A stretch of DNA of 64,000 bases from Thalassia testudinum. Lineage: Eukaryota; Streptophyta; Magnoliopsida; Alismatales; Hydrocharitaceae. The stretch lies in the NCBI GenBank assembly GCA_037157565.1, contig JAZHRO010000046.1:13738501-13802500 (forward strand), given 5' to 3'. The notes under the pieces were generated by a model. The model was not told the DNA's origin and did no database searches. It saw only the letters and a program-made list of their open reading frames with translations. The translations under genes were made by a program, and so were the position numbers. How positions within the stretch are numbered: position 1 is the stretch's first letter; every line of letters starts with the position of its first letter. Below are positions 9,920-21,074 of this stretch, piece by piece.

Positions 9920-11076
9920 GGCAACAGACACAATAGATTCACGTTATTATTTTTTTGAATATTTTGAGTTGCACAATCATCTGATCATTTTTATTATTGT
10001 GCGAGGAATCTGACACGACGACAGGCGTAGCAAAGCGACGACATTGACCCTGAACGACGCGCACTGCGAAGATGATCTTTTTGGTGAACCTTGACGCCAC
10101 CTGGAGGATGGCAACAGGAACACGTGGGCCTTGATCCCACGCACATAGGCTTACGGAGAAGCCTATTTCTGATTTAGTAGGTAGATTTTAGTTAGATTTA
10201 GTTTAGATAGACATTAGAATTTAATTTCTATCTTTTGGACCCTTGTCGGGTATTTTTGGGAACGTGTTCCTAGTACCACTTTATTTCTTATCGTTCTTGT
10301 ATGCGGGAGCGTGTTCCCATTTATTTAGATTATAGGATTATTTGAACTATTTGAACTGAATTTCGGTTAGTTAGTTAGATTAGGTTTGTTTGTTTATTAT
10401 TAAAAAAAAAATATTCGAACTGCCTGCTAGAAGCTGCATATCTATAGGACGACCATCTAGGACTGAATGAGCAGCATCTAGTTTATTTTTACTGCATTGC
10501 ATACATTGCATGAAGAAAGCTGGAGTAGGGTACATCTTCTCTTGAGCATCAATTACCTGTCATGCATATGCATTGAACTTAAATCTAAGACCACTAAGTG
10601 CTTGAATCAAATTAATTCAGTGGTCACTTTAAAAATTGGGACTGTTTAGAGGTTGGACTTTAAAATCAGTGACTGAAAATTGTGTGCAAAAGGATCTTGT
10701 TTGCGAAATTTCAAAAATCAAAACACGATCGTATGTTTGCACACTTGAGACACTGTGCACCTCACACATAATGTCACTAGATAAATTTCTACCTCTCCTC
10801 TTTTGCACCACAAGGGAAGTTAGTCGGAAATCAACAAGCCTATCCACCAAGTTACTTCGGTTCCTCGTGTGTGGGCTTGATTCGAGACTTCCATCCCTTG
10901 CGAGTAGGTTATAGGCACCAGCGAAGGTTGGCCTAGGAAGCGTAATTTTTGCAAAACTTGTTTGACCACCAACTGAACATTTAATTCTAAGACCTAAAAT
11001 CTACTAAAAACAAGATCCCACTGAATTTGCGTTTGCTTTGACAGTAGAACTCTCTAGGAAGTTTCTGCTTGTATTC
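9920..11076 (+). other. Untranslated leader of NA1
   Basis: No coding region. Contains a block conserved with NA2: CCTGCTAGAAGCTGC, GAATGAGCAGCATCTAG, GCATTGCATGAAGAA and AGTGGTCAC (10428-10628 here, 53308-53515 in NA2). These blocks may be cis signals for packaging or splicing, but that is inference. Confidence 0.6.
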
Positions 11077-11093
11077 TGAATTCTTCTGAATCC

Positions 11094-13261
11094 TTTTTTT
11101 TTTTTTTTGAAGTAGTGAGGATTGCTATCATGAACCGATAGCAATCCGGAGGGCAGTATATTTCTTATCAAAAAAGTATTACAAAGTAGATTCCCAACTA
11201 TGTATGAGAGACCAGCACTCCTTTACAATATTCTCACATCTCATCGGTCTCTCCTGAAAGAGTTTGTCATTACGCGCCCTCCACACACACCACAAAGTAG
11301 CTTCCATAGCCCCTAATGGCCGGCCAGGAGTGATGAACCTCTGCCATAGAGAGTCCCAGGAGGGGAGAGGTTCCAAACAAACCATCCTCCAGATCTTGTC
11401 GGCGACCAAACATGATGAGAAAATGTGTGCTGCCTTGTCAGAGAACAAGCCACACAGAGGGCAGGCATTCAGGGTAGTCCCCATCCTTCTGTGCCTTAGA
11501 TCACTAGTTATCAAACCTTCTCATCTGCAAAGCCACAGGAATATCTGAACCTTCAAAGGGATTTTCAAAAGCCAAATCTTTCTGTCAACAGGATCACAAT
11601 CCACCACATTATTAGATCCAACAATTTTTTCATACGTGTGCTGCACTGAGAAGATACCTTGCCATCCGTATGTATCTGTCACATTCCTTGTCAGCTACAC
11701 TTGCTGTAGACCAGCCAGTAGATTCTACCTCTCCTCCTACAGCCGAGTGCCAGCCCTGCATTGTTGCAGCTCTTCAGCAGTCTTCAGCATCGGACCACAA
11801 GCTATTGACTGTGGCTTCCTTGTCTGCAGCAGCCGCATAAGCTCTCGGGTAGGCCTCTTTCAGTATCTCCAAATCAAACTACCGTTCATTCCACAAGCTG
11901 AAATTTCTGCCATCTCCGAGCCTAAGCTGCAGTAGATGCCAATAACTGCTGATTGCACTGATCACTGAACGCCAGAAAGGAGAAGGTTTCATTGGCTGCA
12001 ACCTTTGCAGATTGCTGTTTGATCCCCCATAGCTGTCCCTGACCAAATCAGCCATTAGCCCCTCCTTGCAGTCCAAGATCCTGTTGGCCCATTTGATCAA
12101 TAAAGCCTCATTGAAATCTTTGAGTGCTTTAATTCCCATACCACCAATTTCTTTTGGCTTGCAGATCTTGCTCCAACTGATGGGCTGCATGAACCCACCT
12201 TCATGACCTGCTCCTTTCCAGAAGAATCTCTTCCTCATAGCATCCAATCTCTTCTAGATACACTTGGAGCCCTGAATATGCTAAAATAGAAGACCGGTAT
12301 GGCTGTAATGACCGAATTGAGAAGCATCAATCTACCACCCTTAGACAGAAATTTACTACTCCACCCTTTCAGTTTTCCATCAACCTTATCAAACAAGACA
12401 TTCCAATCAGATTTTTTCAGTTTTGCTGCCCTCAGTGGTAATACTAAGTACTTCAGTGGCAGCTTAGCTCGAGGTGACCCCAGTGTACCCTCCACTTCCA
12501 GTTGCTCCTGCTCACTCATGCCAAAACAGATCAATACAGACTTTTCCTTGTTCAAACATAAGCCTGAAATATCCCCAAATATCTTCACCAATAACCCCAG
12601 AGCATGTGCCGCAAGCTTGGATCCTTCAACAAAGAAAATCGTGTCATCTGCATACTGTAAAATGGGGGCCAGAGTTCTCCTATTAGATAGTGAGTATCCT
12701 TTAATTATGCCCACCTCTGCCAGTTTGCAGGCATACCTTGCAAGCCCATCCACCGCAAGGTTAAAAATCAACGGAGCAAGAGGACATCCTTGTCTAACCC
12801 CACGCTGAGGCTGGATCCATACTCCACAAGGCTTCCCATTAATCAGTGGAGAGAAGGAAGCGGTAGTGACACACCTTTCATCCATTGGATCCATAAAGGG
12901 GGAAAGCCTCACCTTCTAAAAACCTCCCAGAGATATGGCCAAGAGATCGAATCATACGCCTTCTGGAAATCAACCTTCCACAAGAATGCCTTGCATTTTC
13001 TTCTATGCCATCCACTGACCATTTCCTGAGCCAAGATAAAGGATTCCTGAAGTGATCTGTTAGGTAGGAAGGCAGCTTGTATCGGATGGATAAGGTCCTG
13101 TAGAACATTTCTTAGCCTATTAGCCAAAATCTTACTGATTACAAGATAGATGGAATTAGAAAGGGAGATCGGCCTAAAGTCTGAGAATTTTTCTACTCCC
13201 ATTGATTTAGGCAGGAGGAAGAGATATGACTTGTTAATCCTCTCAAACCCAGCGTTTCAAA
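11094..13261 (-). mobile_element. 5'-truncated L1-type LINE
   Basis: Minus-strand insertion flanked by a 17-bp target duplication TGAATTCTTCTGAATCC (11077-11093, 13262-13278). A poly-T run at 11094-11110 marks the poly(A) tail. The body encodes the later part of a plant LINE ORF2. The 5' end stops within the RT domain, so the endonuclease and ORF1 are missing. It inserted into the leader of NA1 just upstream of the NA1 ORF start. Confidence 0.95.
11179..13260 (-). pseudogene. LINE ORF2 reverse transcriptase, broken
   Basis: Reading 13260 to 11179: RT finger and palm blocks (FSDFRPISLSNSIYLVISK, ..KVDFQKAYDSISW), then after a frame change GVRQGCPLAPLIFNLAVDGL and the catalytic ILQYADDTIFF (YADD at about 12642-12653). 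LKYLVLPL and LFDKVDGKLKGWSSKFLSKG follow; a further frame change leads to RFFWKGAGHEGG and KEIGGMGIKAL. A zinc-binding RT-associated block with CPLCG..H follows near 11460. The fragments lie in at least three frames with stops, so no full protein is made. Homologous blocks are in the usual order for plant L1 RT followed by zf-RVT. Confidence 0.9.
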
Positions 13262-13309
13262 TGAATTCTTCTGAATCCTAAGAGAGTTAAAACTATTTTG
13301 CTTAAAGAA

Positions 13310-15299
13310 ATGGATCACCCTTACTCCTATCATTTAGATTATTAGAGTCAATACTTCCCATCTTTTAATCAGGATCCCATGCCTTGAGCGTATCCATCCT
13401 TTGATGGGTACATTGACAATTCATGGGATCATTCTTATTCTTATCCTGGGAGTACTGGCTTGATAACTCCCACTTTTGAGCAGAGCCTAGGAGCAAGATT
13501 TTCTAGCCCTGAAATCCCTACTTCCATGTAAACACCCAACCCTCCCACCCTTCATGATTTTCCGTATCAAGGTTGGACCGATACCCCTAGGCAACCAGAA
13601 CCTGACATTGACTATCCTCCCCAACCTGATAATAGTAGCCTCTCCTCTTTTATGATAGAAATGCAAAAACAGCAAAAGGAAATAATGGAATCAATGGGAG
13701 AGATGTTGAGGAATAGTCAACAGTTAAATAAAGAAATAAGATAACTTAGCTACACGCTTCCCAATAATCCTGATCCCTACCCATACTATTATGATCATGA
13801 AAATAATTCTGAGGAACCCAATGACAATAGGGATCCAATTTTATGTAGCTATCACTTAGACTCTCCCAATGAGATACGGCCACTAGAGGACAACGATCAT
13901 AGTGATTATCCACCCGAGCTTTATTAGAGTCAAAAGCAAGGGAAGATGGTACCTCTTGAGGACCTTAACCCCAAAGATAGTATTCTCCTTACCCCTACCA
14001 ACCCGGGTCAAGGTTATATTGTTCCTATCACTTCCCCTATTGATTATTTGGTGGAATTGCATTCTACCCTTAGTGAGCCTACTCCTGACCCTCCACTTAG
14101 GGAATCAACACCTACCATTCAGCATCCTGAGGATTTAAATGCACCAAATAAAGGTGACCCTAAGGGAATAGAGGATGATCAATTTTGGTCTCAGCGATAT
14201 GAAGAGTCTATTTCAGAGGATGGGGATGCCCCAATAGAGGAACCTGGACTGAAAATCTGGGGTGAATCACAGGGAAATTATTTATTATTTGAGGATTTAC
14301 CTCCAGAGGATAGAAATAATATGATAAAATCCAGATTCCTTCTTTCTTTTGAGAGTCATCCTCCATTAAAGCAGGAGTTGATATTAAAGGAGGACAAACA
14401 AAATAATGAGAACTCTATGGGAGACTCTCGGGGACAAAACACATCAATTGAGGATTTATACCCCGAGAAGAATGACGAATTCAATAATATAGGCTTGCTC
14501 CAAAATATTAAGACTGATCCTCCTTTTGGAATAATTAAGGATACTGATCCAACTCCTGTTTTCATTAAGGAATCACATATACACCCTGACAAAAATTTGA
14601 GTAAACCAAACGAATTCGAGGATGAGCTTAATGATAATGATTCAGATATTTTGACCCTGCCATCAAAGAGTTGTAATTTGGAGTCTACCCTTGGTTCAGA
14701 TATGACTCCAATCATTAATGCTAGGCAGGGTAATGTGAAGTTGTCTACAACTGTTAGGGAGTATACACAATCTGAATCATTGTTGGAATTGGACCTGACA
14801 CCGACTAAACCTTCATTGGACTTAACCATTACCTTCCAACACTAGCAACAACCTTTATTCCCTAATGGATCCTTGGCTCAGATCTCTGCTCATGTACATT
14901 CTTTCTAGAGAACATATCAGGCCAGTACATCCTTGGGTAGAATGACAAGTGTGGATTGATGCTTGTACTTTTACTCTCGCCATTCAAGGGTTTGAACTAA
15001 TAATGTGTATATCTTTTAAAACCCATCCTGCTCTGGAGGATCCTTGTTATCCTCCACTTGTTATGTTTCGGGAGGTCCCTTTTCATATTCCGTTTATTAT
15101 TCCTAGACCTCCCAAGGTAGCCAACGAGGTTCTTCACTTTCATATCTTCTGGCGAGCATTTGGTATTACGTTGCATCATCAGCTCGCCAACATCCGTGGC
15201 TACCTATTTTTTAGGCCCGCACTATTATGCATATTTTTAGGGCCTAACCTTCTCTGTTTGGAACCAGACTTACAGGTTCCTTCTAAGTCTGGCTGCTGA
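13310..15299 (+). pseudogene. NA1 ORF: conserved acidic protein of unknown function, decayed
   Basis: Begins MDHPYSYH and runs in one frame to about 14838 with in-frame stops at codon 12, after DPMP, after PTSM, after NKEIR and after PPELY. It then shifts +1 and continues through DPWLRSLLMYIL, one TGA, and VWIDACTF to a stop at 15299. Total about 660 codons. It is matched in order by the NA2 protein at 54080: MDH start, SFDG..WDP.YSY, GWTDTPR, a Met/Gln/Glu-rich helix (MIEMQKQQKEIMESMGEML), PPELYxSQK.G.MVPLEDL.P.D, FKIWxxxxGxYxLFExLxPED, and DPWLR. The middle is rich in Asp/Glu/Pro. The C-terminus is rich in Phe/Pro/Ile (HPALEDPCYPPLVMF.., FHIPFIIPRPPK). I recognise no zinc knuckle, protease, RT or integrase motif. 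It could be a very divergent gag or a captured gene. Confidence 0.75.
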
Positions 15300-15311
15300 C
15301 AGAAAATGCAA

Positions 15312-15428
15312 CGCTTGTTGGGAGGCAACCCAGCGGTTTGAATAACATCGTCATCAGGTGATTTCTTTCCTTTCTCCCCCTGCTTTAATTTTATAATGAG
15401 GACATTGTAGGATTTAGGCATGGGGGGT
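15312..15428 (+). promoter_or_regulatory. Post-ORF motif pair of NA1 (GGGAGGCAACC, internal polypurine)
   Basis: CGCTTGTTGGGAGGCAACC (15312-15330) lies just after the ORF stop and can fold (GTTG/CAAC). About 65 bp on, AATGAGGACATTG and TTAGGCATGGGGGGT (15394-15428) follow. The Athila element at 55725-64000 has the equivalents at 59911-59934 and 59688-59723, in the same order relative to its pol. The role is unknown; a second plus-strand priming site is one possibility. Confidence 0.6.
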
Positions 15429-16890
15429 GCATTCATGCATTTAGGTTAGCATATATATATATATATAAAATATTAAAAAAAAAAATCTCTTTTCTTGAGC
15501 TGAATGGGTTAGTCCCTAGCAAAATACCTTTGTCATGGGAGGTTTTTCTTCCTAAATTATTTCTTAAGTTTAGAATCCAGTACATTTATTTCACGTGCAC
15601 ATAGACTTGGTAATGGATCCTTGAAGAAAACCAATAAGCATTTGTAGTCTACTAAACCCTTGGACAGTTCATAGGGAGTCAGGCATACTATCTTCTAGTA
15701 GATCCACCTCATATTTGTGAGAAGAAAGTAGAGAGATTACTGGTGCGCTAAGTCTATTGCAAGGACTCTTAAGTTTTGGATAATTAGATGATGATACTTC
15801 AAAGTTAGGCGTAGTTTTTGCTCTCTTATCCTGTGAGCTTACGTTGTGTGAATTCCTGAGAGTCACCAAATAAGGCAGATACATAGAGATGGAGTCTTAA
15901 TAAAGCTATGACTATTGTGGATGGTTATGACCGTCCTTCATAGAGTCCTCGGCTGAAGGAGGGTAATAGTGTCAAAGGTCAGAAATACACCTGTCCTATC
16001 CATTCCTTCCCGGTGCCGAGAATAGGCACTTCCACCAAATAAGCCACACAACTTCCTCTTGACCATCATCATCCCTAATAATGCCTTGTAAATAAAAGTC
16101 AGTATCGTGTTGTGTTGATTGAAAAAGAAACAAAAACAAGAAGGAATAATAATAATAAAAAAAAAGAAGAGAGAAAAGAAGAAGAAAAAGAAGAAATAGT
16201 TATATTATAAAAAAAAGAAGAAGAAGAAAGAGAGTCCAAGTTTATAATGTAATATTATTTCTGAGGCAACAGAACACCTTTCGCGTTCCACCAAATATGA
16301 CCCATATCTACCTTTTAGTATTTCTGATTGCCCGAATATTGGTTGAGGACTCTAACTTAGTTGTAGAATTATTAGGACTTTAATTGAAGTGTGGATGCCA
16401 TGTGAGGCCACCAAACAGTGAGTACAGTTACTAAATCTGGCGAGATTTGTGATTTCAGAAAGAAAAGAAAGAAAAGAGTGTGCACCCAGGAACATCAAGA
16501 GAGCACAGTTGTTTAGCCCCTCTGAGTTGACTTGTCTAATAGTCTAGAAATCTAGAGTCTGTAGTACTAGACTACATGTAGCACCAGATGAGTGTGTGCC
16601 ATCAATTACAAATCTATTCAACTCGATATCTCCTACCTAAGCCAAATGCCGGGGTCAAATTACAGATTATCGTCTGCTTTATCCCCGAGGGAAGTAGTTG
16701 CCTATCCTGATAAAAATATTTACCAAGGGTGAAGTACAAACTCCCACTGCGAATTGGTTTTTTTCACTTGGATATGTTACTTAGGCTATCATCACTTCAC
16801 ATTTGTCTAGATCTCTAAAGTTTTGAAATGAGAAAAGAAGAAATCTTCTGATTACTTCTATTATTTTTCATTTTTGCCATGGATTAGCAA
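15429..16890 (+). other. 3' untranslated region of NA1
   Basis: No ORF with support. Contains (TA)n at about 15450, an A/G-rich stretch (16130-16240) and mixed sequence. Nothing resembles an env-like gene. Confidence 0.6.
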
Positions 16891-16910
16891 ATCTTAGGCA
16901 TGGGGGTATT
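16891..16910 (+). other. Polypurine tract of NA1
   Basis: ATCTTAGGCATGGGGGTATT abuts the 3' LTR start TGATGAG. It is the plus-strand primer site by position and composition. Confidence 0.75.
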
Positions 16911-18917
16911 TGATGAGTCCATTTTAATGGACTAATATTACGCCTAAGTAACTTTAATCGTACCTTTTAGGTTTGTTAATAACTACATTAAGTTATGGAA
17001 TGTTTGCATGCATCATGATTTAAGCTTACATCTATTTTATGGTATTCTATAACTTAATATGTAATGATTTTATGCTCTTTTTATGTGCAGGAAGAATATT
17101 TGGCAAAAGAATAAGGAGGGGAAGGTAAATTACCCTTTCAAACAACCGGCGGCATTTCTTTTCCCCATCCTCCGGGCACCCTCAACAGCCGCAGATCAAA
17201 AAATCTAAGGGACTTGAAAATCCCATAACTGACGCACGCGGGAAGAGAGGAGTAAAAGAGGAGGCGGAGAAAGGAGAGGAGGATTCATCATCCAGGAACG
17301 GTGCAACCACCGCGTGCACTGTGCACTATGTTCTCCACCACAGAGCTTCCCCCCTCTACAGCGCCATCACCTTCACGCCAGCCACAGTCTCCACTGCTAG
17401 CTCCCCCCTCCTCCAGTGCTCTCCGCTGCAGAGCGCATCGCCCCACCCACGCCCGCACCAAGCAGCCTGCAGGCTCCCGTCTGCAGCACGCTACCACTGC
17501 AGGTGTTTCCCCTCCTCCAGCATCTGCAGGCTCGCCTCCAGCACCTCCAGCTAGCGCCACTCCAGCGCCAGTGCCCCACCTGCCAGGCCATACCTACACA
17601 GTGCCTCCCTAGAGTGCCTCCACCGTGCGCACCTGCACAGTGCCATCACCTCACCCGCACAGCACCATCACCTTCTAGCCTACTCCAACCGCCATTCAGG
17701 TGCCCGCTCCTCCCCACCCACGCCCGCAAACGCTTGCACCTTCCAGTTCTCACACCTTGCGCTCCCCTACCATGCCCTTACTAAGCAGCCTGCAGGCGCT
17801 CGATCGCCCATCTCCAGTCAGCCCTACAGGTGCTAGCACCGCCCCACCCGCGCCCGCAGACGCTTGCACCTTCCAGCGTTCATACCTTGCGTGCCCCTAC
17901 CGTGCCCTCACAAAGCAGCCTGCAGGCGCCCGCTCTCCCATCTCCAGCCGGCCCTGCAGGCGCTAGCATCGCCCCACCCGTGCCCGCAGGCGCTTCCCCC
18001 TTCTAGCCCGCTCACGCACCTGCGCAGGAAACCTCTGCAGCGCCATCACCTCCGCCCGTGCCCTCACCAAGCAACCTGCAGGCACGCACCCTTTCTTCAC
18101 CAGCGCTCCCAGCAAGGAGGCGCGCCCCCTCCCGTAGGCGCTCGCCCTCGCCACTAGCGCCCTGTAGGCGTGCACCCGAGTGCAGCTAGACGCACGGCTG
18201 TCGCCTTCTCCTCCAACAGGCCGGCGACCCTCCTCCGCCCGCCGGCCACCTTCGGCCACCTCTCGCAATTCTATCACCGTCATTGTGATCCCTACGCGTC
18301 GGTCAACCTTCCCCCATAGCAGCTCCATCGTCGGTGCTCCATGTCTCACGCGAGGAGGAGAGAGAGTGAAAGCTTTGTTTTCCCTTCAATTAGATATTAG
18401 ATGTGCTGCCATTGCCAAAACTTGATTTTTGATTTATTATTTTATTAATTGAATGAATTTACAGCCAAGCCCCTTTAGTCTACTCCAATTAATTGGCTTA
18501 TCAAATTGCATGATTATCTTCCCCCATCTATTAGCTTTACATTAAATGGTGATATTATGCTTTACATTGGATGCCATTGAATATTTGGGGTTGATTGATT
18601 TTATAGGAGTATTCTAGTAAAGGAGAATTTGTGTGATTGGTCCATCTCTTTTTAGAAATTAGAGATTGGTTATTTGATTCATCTATTAGTGTTTTTTCTT
18701 TGGGATTAGGATGAATGAATGAAATTACTTTTAAGTAAATAAGAGGTAAATTTATCATGAATTTATTGGTCTATTCCTCCCTGTGGATAGGACATCCGTT
18801 ATTGTGGTTTAAATTTATATCTGTTTAATCTTTGATTGAGAGATTTTCCACCACCTTTTGTGCTGCAAGGATTTATTATCTTAATATTAATTATTCAAAG
18901 TGAAAATCGCTCTGTCA
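16911..18917 (+). repeat. 3' LTR of NA1
   Basis: 2007 bp, same ends as the 5' LTR and very similar throughout, with scattered substitutions, many C/T or G/A. The 130-bp array is at 17712, 17842 and 17972. Long reading frames here (for example 17301-17612, 17963-18349) are by-products of the C-rich block. Followed by target duplication GTGGT (18918-18922). Confidence 0.9.
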
Positions 18918-18922
18918 GTGGT

Positions 18923-19110
18923 GCTATCTATAGCGCCTTATTAAGGTAGTGCTTCTGTTGCTGTGTGCTTGTGTGTTATGTTTTATTAGGATGATTAGGG
19001 ATTCAATTAGTGATTAATTAGTGCTTTAATTTACAAATAAATTACATAATCATTAATTTAATACATTGGGATATTAATTACATTAATTACATTAAGTTAA
19101 TTATATATAT
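18923..19110. other. Short host spacer between NA1 and the copia element
   Basis: AT-rich; once continuous with sequence left of 7889. Ends in TATAT (19106-19110), the left target duplication of the copia element. No gene. Confidence 0.6.
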
Positions 19111-19256
19111 AGTTGAAGAAAAGATTCATTCTTATTATTACCGAGCCATCCCTACACCTCTTTATATAGAGAGAGGTGAGGGAAAAATAACAAGATAAAT
19201 CCAACAAGGGAAAATAAAATAACAAATAGCCCCTTGACAAGAAGCGTAACTCAACA
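19111..19256 (-). repeat. 3' LTR of the copia element
   Basis: 146 bp; on the minus strand it starts TGTTGAGTTA and ends TTCTTCAACT. It contains a TATA box (TATATAAA, plus coordinates 19161-19168). Preceded on the minus strand by a purine run (GAGAGGGAG at about 19258-19266) that serves as polypurine tract. Confidence 0.9.
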
Positions 19257-19395
19257 CTCCCTCTCAAGTTGGGGCATATATATCCATCATGCTTAGCTTG
19301 TTTCTACACTTCTCAAACTGGGAGCGAGGTAGTGGCTTGGTAAACACATCAGCAGTTTGGACGGTGGAAGCAAGACATGTAGTACGAAGTAGACC

Positions 19396-20992
19396 CTACT
19401 GAATCAGGCTCTTGGCATAGTGATATTCCACTTCAACATGTTTCATCCTCTCATGAAACATGGGATTGTTAGCAATGTATGTTGCAACCCGATTGCCACA
19501 ATGCATCTCTATAGGCTCCTGAATATCAACATGAAGATCTTGTAGCAGACATCTGATCCATTTCATCTCAACTGCAGTATGAGCCATAGCCCTGTATTTG
19601 GACTCAGCAATAGAGCATGAAACAACACTTTGTTTCTTGCTCCTCCAGGTCACTAAGTTCCCAGCAACAAATGTACAAAAACCAGTAGTAGACTGCCTAT
19701 CTCCAACATCTCCAGCATAATCAGTGTCAGAGTAAGCAACTACAAACATAGGAGCCTTCTTCTTCTAGAATAGGATGCCTCTCCTTGGAGATCCCTTGAT
19801 GTACCTCAATACCTATATAGTAGCCTTCCAGTGAACATTAGTGGGCTTATCTAAGAACTAACTTAGCTTAACCACTACAAGACTGATGTCTGGCTTGGTG
19901 ATGGTTAGATACAATAGCTTCCCAACCAGTTGTTGATAGACCTTCTTGTCCTTTAGCTTTACTATGTCCTCAAATAGATGAACTTTAGGATCCATAGGAA
20001 TGTTGGCTTTCTTGAATCCCAACATTCCTATCTCCTGAAGAATGTCAAGTGCATACTTCCTCTAAGACATCACTATGACATGCTTGCTCATGGCAATCTC
20101 AATTCCTAGAAATATCTTAGCTTCCCAAGGTTCTTCATGATGAACTAGCGAGCTAAATAATCCTTCACCTGAGTAATGTCATTTGCATCATCACCTATAA
20201 GGATAAGGTCATCAACATATACCAATAAAGCCACAGTACTAGTACTAGTCTTCCTGACAAACAAGAAAGGATCAGAAGAAGATCTCTACATCCTAAGAAC
20301 AGATAGTGACTCAGATAGATGTTGAAACCAGGCTTAGGGGCTCTGCTTAATGCCATAAATGACCTTACGAAGCCTACACACATACTCCCCCTGAATCGCA
20401 AAGATAGGTGGCTATTGCATGTAGATGTCCTCCTCTAAGTCTCCATATAGAAATGCATTTTTGACATCCAGTTAGTGTAAATGCCATCCATAATGAGCTG
20501 CAATAGAGATATGAATGAGGATAGTGGAGAGCTGTGCCACTGGAGAGAAAGTGTGAAAGAAATCCACCCCATAGGTCAGGGTGAATCCTTTGGCCACAAG
20601 GCTAGCCTTATACCGAGAAATAGACCCATCAGGGTTGTATTTCAGGGCAAAGACCCATCTAGCCCCAACCAAGTGAGCGCCATAAGGTAGGGTAGACAGC
20701 TTCCAAGTGCCTCTATCAGTAAGCGTAGACATCTCCTCTTCCATAGTTGCCTTCCATTGTGGATGTAGGAGAGCCTGTTGGTAGGAGGTAGGGATCTTAG
20801 TACTAGAGACTGAAGCTGTGAATGCATGGAACTCGGATCCAAGAGAGCCCGTAGAAACAACATTGCCAGCAACATGATACTATGCATAAGATCGCGGAGC
20901 CTTCCAGATAGCAATGGGAATATCCTCATTTGTGGAAATAGACAGAGACCCTGAAGACATATCAGCAGAAGAATTTTCAGTACCCTCAACAC
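19396..20992 (-). pseudogene. Copia reverse transcriptase and RNase H, broken
   Basis: RT begins near 20744 with MEEEMSTLTDRGTWKL, ARWVFALKYNPDGSISRYKA, LVAKGFTLTYGVDFFHTFSP, then after a stop LDVKNAFLYGDLEEDIYMQ. The catalytic YVDDLI is at about 20205-20222. RNase H (about 19749-19396) reads SDTDYAGDVGDRQSTTGFC and SKKQSVVSCSIAESKYRAM with the expected Asp and Glu residues. Many in-frame stops sit where Trp or Gln codons are expected. The stretch 20992-20750 is the linker from integrase to RT. Confidence 0.9.
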
Positions 20993-21074
20993 ATACCTGA
21001 GTGGAGGAGGACGATGGTGGCTCAGTAGGAACTAAAGATGGAGGGTGTGTCTTCTCTTTGTTAGTGACTGGCAG

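Larger units (their letters stand above)
7894..18917 (+). mobile_element. NA1: complete LTR retrotransposon without gag/pol
   Basis: Two direct LTRs (7894-9898 and 16911-18917), perfect 5-bp target duplication GTGGT (7889-7893, 18918-18922), TG..CA ends, a tRNA-Asp primer site at 9902 and a polypurine tract ending at 16910. Without the LINE inserted at 11094-13261 (and its target duplication) it is about 8.84 kb. The internal region holds a single decayed ORF of unknown function (13310-15299) and nothing that resembles gag, protease, RT or integrase. The primer site, the CGCTTGTTGGGAGGCAACC motif at 15312 and the polypurine motifs are those of the Athila lineage, so it was probably mobilised by Athila machinery. 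It is related to NA2 at 51065. Confidence 0.9.

Noticed and set aside
12299..12808. 169-codon plus-strand frame
   Set aside because: Complement of the LINE reverse transcriptase.
13946..14845. 299-codon frame considered as a stand-alone host gene
   Set aside because: It is the middle of the longer decayed NA1 ORF; the homologous frame in NA2 and its position between LTRs show it belongs to the element.
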